64,000 nt of DNA from JAJZSS01 sp964463505 (lineage in GTDB: Bacteria; Chloroflexota; Anaerolineae; Anaerolineales; UBA4823), in contig CAYXDC010000005.1 in NCBI GenBank assembly GCA_964463505.1, positions 1 to 64,000 on the forward strand, in the 5' to 3' direction. The number at the start of each line of letters is the position of its first letter. The first letter of the stretch is position 1. Shown one piece after another: positions 17,701 through 24,038 of the stretch. Made by a program: the position numbers and the translations under genes. Below the pieces are notes generated by a model. That model was not told where the DNA came from. It saw only the letters and a list, made by a program, of their open reading frames with translations, and did not search any database.

Positions 17701-18943
17701 TATCCGGGTCAGCGTTGCGGAAGCGATCGGGGAAGATCTGATAGATCACTGCCGTGCGCGCCCAATCAGGTGTACTAAATGCCGGGTCGTAGAACATCAG
17801 GGCATAGCTGTTATCCAGCGGTTCGTCGGTCGGGGCGCCTAAACCGCCATCCAGGGCAGAGGTGTTGTCAGCATAGTAATCGGTATCGCTACCATCTGTT
17901 ACGATGAAGCGATACCACAGGTTGTTCGGGGCTCCTTCTTCCAGGGTTGTCTCCCAGAAGTCGCAGGTGCGTGCCTCCAAACCAACCTGGTAGCATGCAA
18001 CATCGGTGGCGGCAGGCAGCATATCGTAGATTGTTTGACTGTTATTGTTCAGGTCATAGACGCGCAGGCCAGCTGCGGTTACATCGTTGTGGAAGGTGCG
18101 CAGACGCAGGGTGACCGGCGTTCCAAAGGGAACGGCTCCGCCAGGAGTACGGTAGAGTAGATCGCGCGAGTTATGTTGTACGCCGTCCCATTCCACATTG
18201 TTGTCTGGGTAGGATTGATTGCCTGCCGTGATGGTGAGCAGATGGGTGGTGGCGTCGTATACAAAGCGCATTTCGACCCCATCGAGGGGAACAGTGAAGG
18301 CAATGTTGGCGCCATTCTGTTCTCCGCCTGCGCCATAATTCACATCCCAGCTTTCATCGATAGCGACTTTGGCTTCATAGCTGCCGGCAGGCAGGCTGGT
18401 GGAGGTGAAGGCATAGACGCCATCCCCATCGGGATCTTGCAGCCAGGAGAGCAGGCAGCTGGGATCCCAATCTCCAGCACAGCCCAATTCTGATTGAAAA
18501 CTTCCCGGAACGGTAGCGATAACAGAGTTGACATTATCGGTTACCCAGTGGGTGTGGTGTGAATAATAAAACTTGACCGTGCGGGTGCTATCCAGATTCA
18601 AAGTGATATTAGAGCCATTCTGGGTGGCGTTCAGGCCGTAATTTTCATCCCAGCTGTCATTCAGGGTGGCTTTGTACTCATATACACCAACCGGGATTTC
18701 CCAACTGGCTTGCCAGACCTCATCGAGAACCTCATAGGTGAGATGCGTGAGGGCGCAATCTGCCTGCCAGTCGCCGGAGCAACCTAATTCGCTTTGCAGG
18801 CTGCCGGCGATGGTTACAGAGCTGGGTTCCTCGGTGTGATCGGCAACTGCCTGTCCGGGGGGTATGAAAGAAATAATCAGACTGAGCATGACCAGCAGTC
18901 CAAAGCCGGACTGGAGAACTCGTAAGGTACGGTTGGTGCGCAT
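14732..18943 (-). CDS. Secreted multidomain GH13 alpha-amylase / neopullulanase-type enzyme
   Basis: A 1403-residue secreted starch-degrading enzyme. A signal peptide ends near Ala34 (QAVA-DH). Two related starch-binding-type modules follow (about 40-125 and 140-235, each with SELGC-GDW and SWD-NYG motifs, as in X25 modules of pullulanases), then an N-terminal GH13 beta domain (about 250-390). The catalytic barrel spans about 395-870: DGVFNH, GWRQDV with nucleophile Asp652, IIGELW with acid/base Glu683, and LLGSHDT with Asp765. FN3 domains lie at about 967-1055 and 1190-1285, separated by an unassigned module with WPPTIDH and WIDGATSEPGL. The C-terminus (about 1287-1403) looks like a CBM20-type starch-binding domain. 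AAGGAG precedes the ATG. Confidence 0.93.
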   Translation of the reverse strand: MRTNRTLRVLQSGFGLLVMLSLIISFIPPGQAVADHTEEPSSVTIAGSLQSELGCSGDWQADCALTHLTYEVLDEVWQASWEIPVGVYEYKATLNDSWDENYGLNATQNGSNITLNLDSTRTVKFYYSHHTHWVTDNVNSVIATVPGSFQSELGCAGDWDPSCLLSWLQDPDGDGVYAFTSTSLPAGSYEAKVAIDESWDVNYGAGGEQNGANIAFTVPLDGVEMRFVYDATTHLLTITAGNQSYPDNNVEWDGVQHNSRDLLYRTPGGAVPFGTPVTLRLRTFHNDVTAAGLRVYDLNNNSQTIYDMLPAATDVACYQVGLEARTCDFWETTLEEGAPNNLWYRFIVTDGSDTDYYADNTSALDGGLGAPTDEPLDNSYALMFYDPAFSTPDWARTAVIYQIFPDRFRNADPDNDPQTGDERYDDPVLALDWNILPEGYCRNYADALENCPWRFDDTPPDYSPTIEGPRGRDYFGGDLQGVIEKLPYLRSMGVNAIYFNPIFAAQSNHRYDTEDYYQIDPALGDLEDFEQLITQANRFGIRIILDGVFNHMSSDSPIFDRYLDYETLGACEAADSDYRDWFSFRAPGASEPAPCAPSTPDGDDTFYDGWFGFDSIPVINKSNPEVQDYFLTNPDSVSRYWLYNGASGWRQDVMGDASFPTGYWETFREIVKTEYPETLIIGELWQKDSTLLRYLRGDRADTTMNYRLRDAVLGLLSPGSFDSKGFGDSGRIISMSEFAARIASIQEDYPEGAYFTLMNLLGSHDTERLLWALTPGSQTTADKEENPANLAQGQRRQQIAALIQYSMPGAPTIYYGDEVGVTGDDDPDDRRTFPWIDSGGEANYNISRIYRTLAILRKKLPALTEGDLRVLVADDTANTVAYGRKTTSQAALVVINRSTEARTISIPVEGYLPEGTRLNSLYWAGPKSPAFSMLVRNGQIQVSLPAMSALLLATNITDLLPPPAPTTLRVVEEGSQQVSLAWSAVAKASGYNLYRSPLSGGGWVRVNSTPLTSLSFTDTGLRNARLYYYVVTALDERGNESAFSDQVSAMPHYLIGWANLQWPPTIDHIISAIDRTDYIYGQVWIDGATSEPGLTDGLLAQVGYGPLGTNPDAHPDWLWGDATFNVDAGNNDEFMASLLPDQLGNFDYVYRYTTTNGRDWLYADLNGPIVTGALPSNPGKLTVLPSEDTLAPTVPSGLRVTAASPAGVELAWDSTLDDPTLYGYEIRRSDTSGGPYITLALVVGATTFVDTDVVQGATYFYVVRAVDTSFNRSADSAEVEATAELRSVSVVFNVTVPDTTDATGLMVYIAGSLDRLDGGLPQWDPAGVVLTRVSPTLWTITLTGQEGVQIDYKYTLGSWDYVEKGATCEELSNRQLTLSYGASGVQTVNDTVLNWRNVSPCGN

Positions 18944-19215
18944 ATCCTGATCTCCTTATCAATATCTATACTGAAATTTTAACCAGTCGCAGAGAACCAT
19001 CTGTAAGTGGGATAGAGCAGCTGGGATCCATAGCGTTGGTGAGTCGATGCCTCCTTAGCCCGTTGATTCTCTTGGGATCAATGCAACGGAACCATCAAGT
19101 TGGGAAGGTTAATTCGTTAAGAGAAAGGTGTTTCTACTCTGTGGTGTTGTTTGGCGCTGGTAGAGCAGCCCAGCACCTGGCTGATATGGCACCCCTGAAT
19201 TATGTTAGCAGATAA

Positions 19216-19244
19216 AGTATAGAAAAAATCAGGCCTTTTGTCAA
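19216..19244 (-). promoter_or_regulatory. Consensus promoter for the amylase gene, with a long leader
   Basis: On the minus strand TTGACA (19244-19239), a 17-bp spacer and TATACT (19221-19216) form a near-consensus housekeeping promoter. Transcription from about 19209 would give a leader of about 265 bases before the amylase ATG. The leader holds a possible hairpin (CCGTTGAT at 19060-19067 facing ATCA-ATG-CAACGG at 19077-19089). No gene is visible anywhere in 18944-19351. Confidence 0.7.
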
Positions 19245-19351
19245 TTCTTTTACCGTAAAAAAATTTAACGACTTACACGAGATTGAAAATCCGAGAAGAT
19301 TTAGGCTAAGTGCATAAAGGATAGCTGCCATCTACAGGCTGTATAGAACGA

Positions 19352-20389
19352 TTACTGGGTACGGGTGACCTTGCGGATGCTACGCGGCGACTCGGTATCG
19401 TAACCCTTTACACGGGTCAGGTGGTAAGCGAAAAGCTGAGCGGGTACGATGGCGACAATGGGCGAGAGCCATTCTGGGATCGCTGCCGGCAAGGGGATTG
19501 GGGATTGGGCTAGAGCGAGGGCCTCAGCCTGGTCTGAAATCACCACTAATTCTGCCTCCTGCTCGTGGCGCAGGTAGCGCAATAATTCAAGCAGCGTGTC
19601 AAATACCGGGCCTTGAGGGGCAACTGCCATCACAGGGAAGCCCTGCCCGATCATGGCGATGGGCCCATGCCGAAAATCGGCCGATGAATAGGGCTCTGCC
19701 ACCACATAGGTTAGCTCTTTTAATTTTAGCGACCACTCAAAGGCAGTGGCGTAGTTGTAACCGCGCCCCAGGACCACGCAATGATCCATATAGCGATAGC
19801 GCTGCGCCATCTGAGCCAGCGAGCCGTCCAGAGTGAGAACTTGCTCAACCCAACCCGGCACACCTGCTAATTCCTCCCAGCGCTGAGGCGAGCCATCTAA
19901 GGCGGTGGAGAGCATGGCAATGGTCATTAGCTGTGAAGTATAGGTCTTCGTGGCGGCTACGGCTTTTTCCTGCCCGGCCTGGATGTCGATCACTAGATCA
20001 GCAGCTTCAGCCAGGGGTGAGTTGGGCGCATTGGTGATTGCCAGGGTTAGACAGCCCTGGCGACGGCCTTCTGCGACCACACGCACGATATCCGGAGATT
20101 GGCCGGATTGCGAGATGCCAACCACAAGCGCGCCGTTTAGCAGGGGTGGCTGCTGGTAGTAGGTAAACAAGGATGGCGTAGCCAGGGCCAGTGGCAGGTG
20201 ATTGACTGCACCCCAAAGGTATTGGGCGTAACGCCCGGAATTATCGGATGTGCCACGCGCGGCCACAAATGCATAGTGGATGGCGTGCTGCCTGACCAGT
20301 GAGGCGATTTCTTCCATCTTCTGGCGCTGGGTTCGGAGCAGCATATCCAGGCAAGCGGGCTGTTCAAATATTTCGGAATGTAGGGACAT
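19352..20389 (-). CDS. SIS-domain sugar isomerase/deaminase, GlmS C-terminal-like
   Basis: A 345-residue protein with two tandem sugar isomerase (SIS) domains at about residues 30-180 and 195-335, without the glutaminase domain of GlmS. Signature segments are ARGTSDNSGRYAQYLWG, VVGISQSGQSPDIV, VAATKTYTSQLM, GRGYNYATAFEWSLKLKELTYVVAEPYSSADFRHGP and the C-terminal KGYDTESPRSIRKVTRTQ. Relatives include AgaS, FrlB and glucosamine-6-phosphate deaminase-like proteins, so it probably converts an amino sugar phosphate or a glycated amino compound. The frame is open to 20464, but the ATG at 20389 follows AAAGGATG and fits the family start. The substrate is not determined. Confidence 0.88.
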   Translation of the reverse strand: MSLHSEIFEQPACLDMLLRTQRQKMEEIASLVRQHAIHYAFVAARGTSDNSGRYAQYLWGAVNHLPLALATPSLFTYYQQPPLLNGALVVGISQSGQSPDIVRVVAEGRRQGCLTLAITNAPNSPLAEAADLVIDIQAGQEKAVAATKTYTSQLMTIAMLSTALDGSPQRWEELAGVPGWVEQVLTLDGSLAQMAQRYRYMDHCVVLGRGYNYATAFEWSLKLKELTYVVAEPYSSADFRHGPIAMIGQGFPVMAVAPQGPVFDTLLELLRYLRHEQEAELVVISDQAEALALAQSPIPLPAAIPEWLSPIVAIVPAQLFAYHLTRVKGYDTESPRSIRKVTRTQ

Positions 20390-20471
20390 GCAAACATCCT
20401 TTAGCTGCAACTTTGTCTCAGGAATTGTAGCATGCAGGTAAGAGCGGGTCAACGAGGTGTACAAACCATGC

Positions 20472-20477
20472 TAAAAT
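20472..20477 (+). promoter_or_regulatory. Possible -10 box of a leaderless gene
   Basis: TAAAAT lies 6 bases before the ATG at 20484, and there is no Shine-Dalgarno sequence between. A clear -35 box was not found. Confidence 0.3.
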
Positions 20478-20483
20478 AGTTCT

Positions 20484-20921
20484 ATGAACTCGACAGGACC
20501 TTCTGCAACTCCGTCTTTACGCAACCCACAGACCCAAGCCCGACATAAGCACGAAGTGTTTTGGCAGATCACTCTTCCGCTGATTTTGGGGATCATTTTT
20601 TTCATTGGTGCGTCTGTCTTCGTTTCACTAGGGGCCAGTGGGGATGCCAGCCGTTGGGCGGATGCGACACTGGTGTGGTTAATCATCCCGTGGCTGATCG
20701 TGTCCATCCTGGTGATTGGGATACAAATCGGCTTGATCTACCTGGTGGTCAAACTGATCCATAAGTTGCCATCTGCTTCCTACACCCTGTATGGTTTCTT
20801 GCGCCGGGTGCATGAGGTTGTGAAGCAGGTTGGGGATAAAGCTGTAGAGCCTGTCATGAAAACGGCCAGCCTGCGCGGGCGTTTGCAGGCGTTGCGCAGC
20901 CGGACGACCTGGCGTGGCTAA
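20484..20921 (+). CDS. Small membrane protein of unknown function (two TM helices)
   Basis: No family is recognised. The 145-residue protein has a polar N-terminus of about 27 residues, a hydrophobic helix at about 28-50 (ITLPLILGIIFFIGASVFVSL), a second at about 64-90 (LVWLIIPWLIVSILVIGIQIGLIYLVV), and a basic amphipathic C-terminus (about 95-145, FLRRVHEVVKQVGDKAVEPVMKTASLRGRLQALRSR). It is followed by a 72-residue membrane protein on the same strand. A TAAAAT motif 6 bases before the ATG suggests leaderless expression. Confidence 0.7.
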   Translation: MNSTGPSATPSLRNPQTQARHKHEVFWQITLPLILGIIFFIGASVFVSLGASGDASRWADATLVWLIIPWLIVSILVIGIQIGLIYLVVKLIHKLPSASYTLYGFLRRVHEVVKQVGDKAVEPVMKTASLRGRLQALRSRTTWRG

Positions 20922-21027
20922 GTCCAGCAACTCGTTCAGGCGGTTGGCCGAGACGGTTGACCGACTCGGTTGCTGAAGGGTACAAAGATAGCAGGTTGAA
21001 CTAAATTCATAGGAGAGGTGAAATCCG

Positions 21028-21246
21028 ATGTTTAATGCAAAAAAAGAAATCACCCCGGTGAGCGGTAGCGATTCGAAGATTCTCTTAGCGGGGGCAGTAA
21101 TCGGCGCTCTGGTCGGTTTGGGCGCGGCGTATTTGATTGCTAATCGAGTTGAAGAAGATGGGCGACCCTTGAAAGTCAGTTCCGGGGAAGGGATCAAGCT
21201 GGGCCTGCTGGTGCTGGGGATGCTGCGCCAGATTGCCAGTTTGTAG
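21028..21246 (+). CDS. Small single-pass membrane protein
   Basis: No confident family. The 72-residue protein has one Gly/Ala-rich hydrophobic helix at about residues 18-39 (ILLAGAVIGALVGLGAAYLIA), as in YtxH-like small envelope proteins, then a polar stretch and a second weaker hydrophobic segment (IKLGLLVLGMLRQIASL). A good ribosome site (AGGAGAGG) lies 10 bases upstream. It lies 106 bases after the two-TM protein and 8 bases before the pterin dehydratase gene. Confidence 0.7.
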   Translation: MFNAKKEITPVSGSDSKILLAGAVIGALVGLGAAYLIANRVEEDGRPLKVSSGEGIKLGLLVLGMLRQIASL

Positions 21247-21254
21247 ATCGCCAT

Positions 21255-21608
21255 ATGCCCCCATTAACTAATTTAAAGTGTATTCCATGCCGGGGGGATA
21301 CGCCTCCTGCCACTTTGGAAGAGCGTAGCTTGTATCTACTGCAAACCCCAGATTGGACGATTGTTGAAGTGGAGCGGACACCGCGCCTGGAACGCACTTT
21401 CAAGTTTAAGAATTTTGCTCAGGCGCTGGCGTTCACCAATCAGGTTGGCGAGCTGGCAGAAGCCGAAGGGCACCACCCACTGCTGCAGACAGAGTGGGGA
21501 CGGGTAAAAGTGAGCTGGTGGACGCACGCCATAAAAGGATTGCACCAGAATGATTTCATCATGGCAGCCAAGACGGATGTGTTGTACTCCCGGACGGCTC
21601 CAGGCTGA
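21255..21608 (+). CDS. Pterin-4a-carbinolamine dehydratase (PCD/PhhB family)
   Basis: A 117-residue 4a-hydroxytetrahydrobiopterin dehydratase, which regenerates the oxidised pterin after aromatic amino acid hydroxylation; many bacterial members act instead in molybdopterin or folate metabolism. The family signature is present: FKFKNFAQALAFTNQVGELAEAEGHHPLL with the His-His pair, then WGRVKVSWWTHAIKGLHQNDFIMAAKTD. No phenylalanine hydroxylase gene is in the window, so the physiological pterin substrate is uncertain. The start follows the previous stop by 8 bases and a strong terminator comes after the gene. Confidence 0.92.
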   Translation: MPPLTNLKCIPCRGDTPPATLEERSLYLLQTPDWTIVEVERTPRLERTFKFKNFAQALAFTNQVGELAEAEGHHPLLQTEWGRVKVSWWTHAIKGLHQNDFIMAAKTDVLYSRTAPG

Positions 21609-21632
21609 TGGATCTGGCAACCAGCCAGCTGG

Positions 21633-21657
21633 ACTCCACCCTCAGGGTGGAGTTTTT
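21633..21657 (+). terminator. Rho-independent terminator after the pterin dehydratase gene
   Basis: ACTCCACCC (21633-21641) pairs with GGGTGGAGT (21645-21653) around a TCA loop and is followed by TTTT. Confidence 0.85.
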
Positions 21658-21724
21658 GGTTAATCACCGTTGCGGGCTGGGAATGGGCATTACAACATGG
21701 CGCATTATTTTGAGCCTGATTCAT

Positions 21725-21839
21725 GGTTGAGTAATTTGCTATTAGTAGCTTAATTAATAGAGCTCTCAACCAGCGAATTACTTGAGTAAAACGCCAGGCA
21801 ACAAGTCAGGTTTGGTTAAGTTTCTTTTGGCGTTTTACT
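21725..21839. other. Cluster of overlapping inverted repeats in a non-coding gap
   Basis: Three inverted repeats occur between the pterin dehydratase terminator and the PfkB gene. GGTTGAG (21725-21731) pairs with CTCAACC (21765-21771), enclosing CTATTA/TAATAG. AGTAATTTGCT (21730-21740) pairs with AGCGAATTACT (21772-21782) with one mismatch, which excludes the first pairing. A separate perfect 12-bp repeat AGTAAAACGCCA/TGGCGTTTTACT spans 21785-21796 and 21828-21839. No coding sequence is seen here. Confidence 0.5.
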
Positions 21840-21872
21840 TAGCGAGTTTCAACGTAAACAGCCAGGCTGACG

Positions 21873-21878
21873 TATAAT
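21873..21878 (+). promoter_or_regulatory. -10 box of the PfkB-family gene (leaderless)
   Basis: A perfect TATAAT ends 7 bases before the ATG at 21886. No Shine-Dalgarno sequence lies between, so the mRNA would begin at or beside the start codon. No convincing -35 box is seen. Confidence 0.45.
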
Positions 21879-21885
21879 TCCAGGC

Positions 21886-22905
21886 ATGGATCGCGTTGTT
21901 CCCCGTTTCATCGCTGCCGGCCGGCTTAGCCGCGACTATATTATTATGCCCTCGGGTGAGGCGCGCCTGGATGTACCTGGTGGGAATGTGCTCTATGCAG
22001 CAGCCGGATTGGCTGTTTGGGAGCCCGATCCCCGGCCCGGTATTGTAGCTCGAGTAGGGGAGGACTATCCACGCCAGTGGTTAAACCAATTCGAGCGCTG
22101 GGGGTTGGATGCGCGCGGGGTACGTGTATTACCCGAGGCAGTCGATGTGCGCAGGTTCTGCGCCTATCCCGATTTACACAGCCCTACCTTCGATGACCCG
22201 GTCGCACATTTTGCCCGTTGCGGGCTGGCTTTTCCAAAGGCGCTACTGGGCTACCGTAATCCGTTGGCGCACCTGGATAGCCGTACCCAGCTCCTGCCGG
22301 TATCTTTACGCCAGGGAGATTTCCCACGCGATTTCCTGGATGGCAGTTCGGTGCACCTGTGCCCATTAGATTTGCTTACCCACCGCGTTGTGCCGGCTGT
22401 GCTGCGCCAGGCGGAAATCACGACCGTCACACTTGACCCATCACCGGGCTATATGACCCCCATTTATTGGGATGACATCCCGGCTTTGATCACCGGACTG
22501 ACTGCCTTTTTGCCGTCCGAGGAAGATTTGCGCAACCTGTTCCAGGGCCGCAGCAACAACCTGTGGGAGATGGCTGAGAGCCTGGCAACCTATGGTTGCG
22601 AGATGATTGTGATCAAACGCGGCGAAAACGGGCAATACCTGTATGACGCAGCCACGAAAACTTGCTGGGAGGTCCCATCCTATCCAGCCCGGCTGGTGGA
22701 TCCGACCGGAGCCGGGGATGCCTTCTGTGGGGGGTTCCTGGCAGGTTACCGGCGCACTTACGACCCACTGCAGGCCGTACTGCATGGAAATATTTCTGCT
22801 TCCCTGGCTATCGAAGGTACTCAACCCAATTATGCGATGGAAGCGCTACCAGGGCTGGCGCAAGCTCGCCTGGAGGCGCTGCGCCAATCTGTGAGGAAAT
22901 TATGA
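21886..22905 (+). CDS. PfkB-family carbohydrate kinase
   Basis: A 339-residue ribokinase-type sugar or nucleoside kinase. The N-terminal part has the GGN motif (DVPGGNVLYAAAGLA) followed by ARVGEDY. The C-terminal PfkB signature is DPTGAGDAFCGGFLAGY, holding the anion hole and catalytic Asp, preceded by IVIKRGENGQYLY. Length is normal for the family. The substrate cannot be assigned. Its stop overlaps the start of the next gene, an M20 peptidase (ATGA), so the two are probably co-translated. A TATAAT box 7 bases upstream suggests a leaderless transcript. Confidence 0.88.
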   Translation: MDRVVPRFIAAGRLSRDYIIMPSGEARLDVPGGNVLYAAAGLAVWEPDPRPGIVARVGEDYPRQWLNQFERWGLDARGVRVLPEAVDVRRFCAYPDLHSPTFDDPVAHFARCGLAFPKALLGYRNPLAHLDSRTQLLPVSLRQGDFPRDFLDGSSVHLCPLDLLTHRVVPAVLRQAEITTVTLDPSPGYMTPIYWDDIPALITGLTAFLPSEEDLRNLFQGRSNNLWEMAESLATYGCEMIVIKRGENGQYLYDAATKTCWEVPSYPARLVDPTGAGDAFCGGFLAGYRRTYDPLQAVLHGNISASLAIEGTQPNYAMEALPGLAQARLEALRQSVRKL

Positions 22906-24038
22906 GCTTGTCTCTGTGTGATTTACCCGAGCGTGTTCTACAACAGGCTATTGCTATCCAGCAAATCCCGGCGCCTACCCATGCAGAGGCCCAACGTGCC
23001 AGCTATCTGTACCAGAGGTTCGTAGAGGAAGGCCTGGCGGATGTAGAGATTGACCCCCTGGGGAATGTTTACGGGCGTTTAGTGGGAGCCGGTCAGGCCT
23101 TGCCGGTAGTGATCAGCGCCCATATGGATACCGTTTTCCCTGCTGGCACGGACCTCACTTTGCGCCAGGAGCAAGACCGTTTGTTCGGGCCTGGGATTGG
23201 CGATAATTCGGTGGCTGTAGCGGGTTTACTCGGGATTGTGTGGGAATTGCGCGCCCGGCATCTGGAGCCTGACAGGCGCAGTACACGCCTTCCGGGAGAT
23301 GTGTGGTTGGTGGCGAATGTGTGCGAAGAAGGCCTGGGTAATCTGGCGGGTATGCGGGCGGTTGTGGAGCGTTTTGGGGCGCAGGTGCTGGCCTATCTGG
23401 TGCTGGAAGGAATGGCTCTGGGGCAAATCTATCACCGCGGCCTGGGGGTCAAGCGCTATCGCATCCGTATCCAAACCGTGGGAGGCCATTCGTGGGTAGA
23501 TTATGGGCGGCCCTCGGCAGTGCATGAGCTGGCCCGATTAATCAGCGATTTAACGCGTATCCCACTCCCCACACGCCCGCGCACCACCTTGAATGTGGGG
23601 GTGATCGCGGGTGGAACGACAGTCAATACTATTGCGGCACATGCTGAGCTGGAATTGGATCTGCGCTCGGAGGACCCCCAGATGCTGCAGGCGCTGGCGA
23701 GCCAGGTGGAGGCATTGATTCAGCGCGTTAACCGCCCGGATGTAAAGGCGACCGGTGAGGTGATCGGGGATCGACCGGTAGGAAAAATTTCCTCAAGGCA
23801 TGCTCTGGTGCAGCTGGCGAAGAAATGCCTGGAAGATCTGGGGATTGAGGCGCAGTTGGGGATTGGCTCCACCGATACCAATATCCCGCTTAGCCTGGGT
23901 TTTCCAGCGATATGCCTGGGTCTGACCCGTGGCGGGGCTGCTCACACGACCGGCGAATATATCCATCGGTCTCCATTGGAAACAGGCTTGCGGTTAATGG
24001 TAGATGTGGTGGAAAGTGCATTCGCGCTGCTGGATTAG
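22902..24038 (+). CDS. M20-family metallopeptidase/deacylase
   Basis: A 378-residue zinc hydrolase of the M20 family (peptidase T, CPG2 and ArgE/DapE relatives). The di-zinc site is visible: His74 and Asp76 in ISAHMDTVFP, bridging Asp101 in GIGDNSVAV, the catalytic and metal Glu142/Glu143 in CEEGLGN, and the C-terminal His348 in GGAAHTTGEYIH. The lid domain starts near residue 180 (YRIRIQTVGGHSWVDYGRPSA). The frame is open upstream into the kinase gene, but the ATG at 22902 overlaps that stop and gives the normal family N-terminus. It may hydrolyse a dipeptide or an N-acyl amino acid. Its 3' end overlaps the convergent acyl-CoA ligase gene by four bases. Confidence 0.9.
   Translation: MSLSLCDLPERVLQQAIAIQQIPAPTHAEAQRASYLYQRFVEEGLADVEIDPLGNVYGRLVGAGQALPVVISAHMDTVFPAGTDLTLRQEQDRLFGPGIGDNSVAVAGLLGIVWELRARHLEPDRRSTRLPGDVWLVANVCEEGLGNLAGMRAVVERFGAQVLAYLVLEGMALGQIYHRGLGVKRYRIRIQTVGGHSWVDYGRPSAVHELARLISDLTRIPLPTRPRTTLNVGVIAGGTTVNTIAAHAELELDLRSEDPQMLQALASQVEALIQRVNRPDVKATGEVIGDRPVGKISSRHALVQLAKKCLEDLGIEAQLGIGSTDTNIPLSLGFPAICLGLTRGGAAHTTGEYIHRSPLETGLRLMVDVVESAFALLD

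Noticed and set aside
22662..22901. Upstream extension of the M20 peptidase frame to 458 residues
   Set aside because: It would overlap the PfkB signature region; ATG 22902 overlaps the kinase stop and starts the normal family N-terminus.
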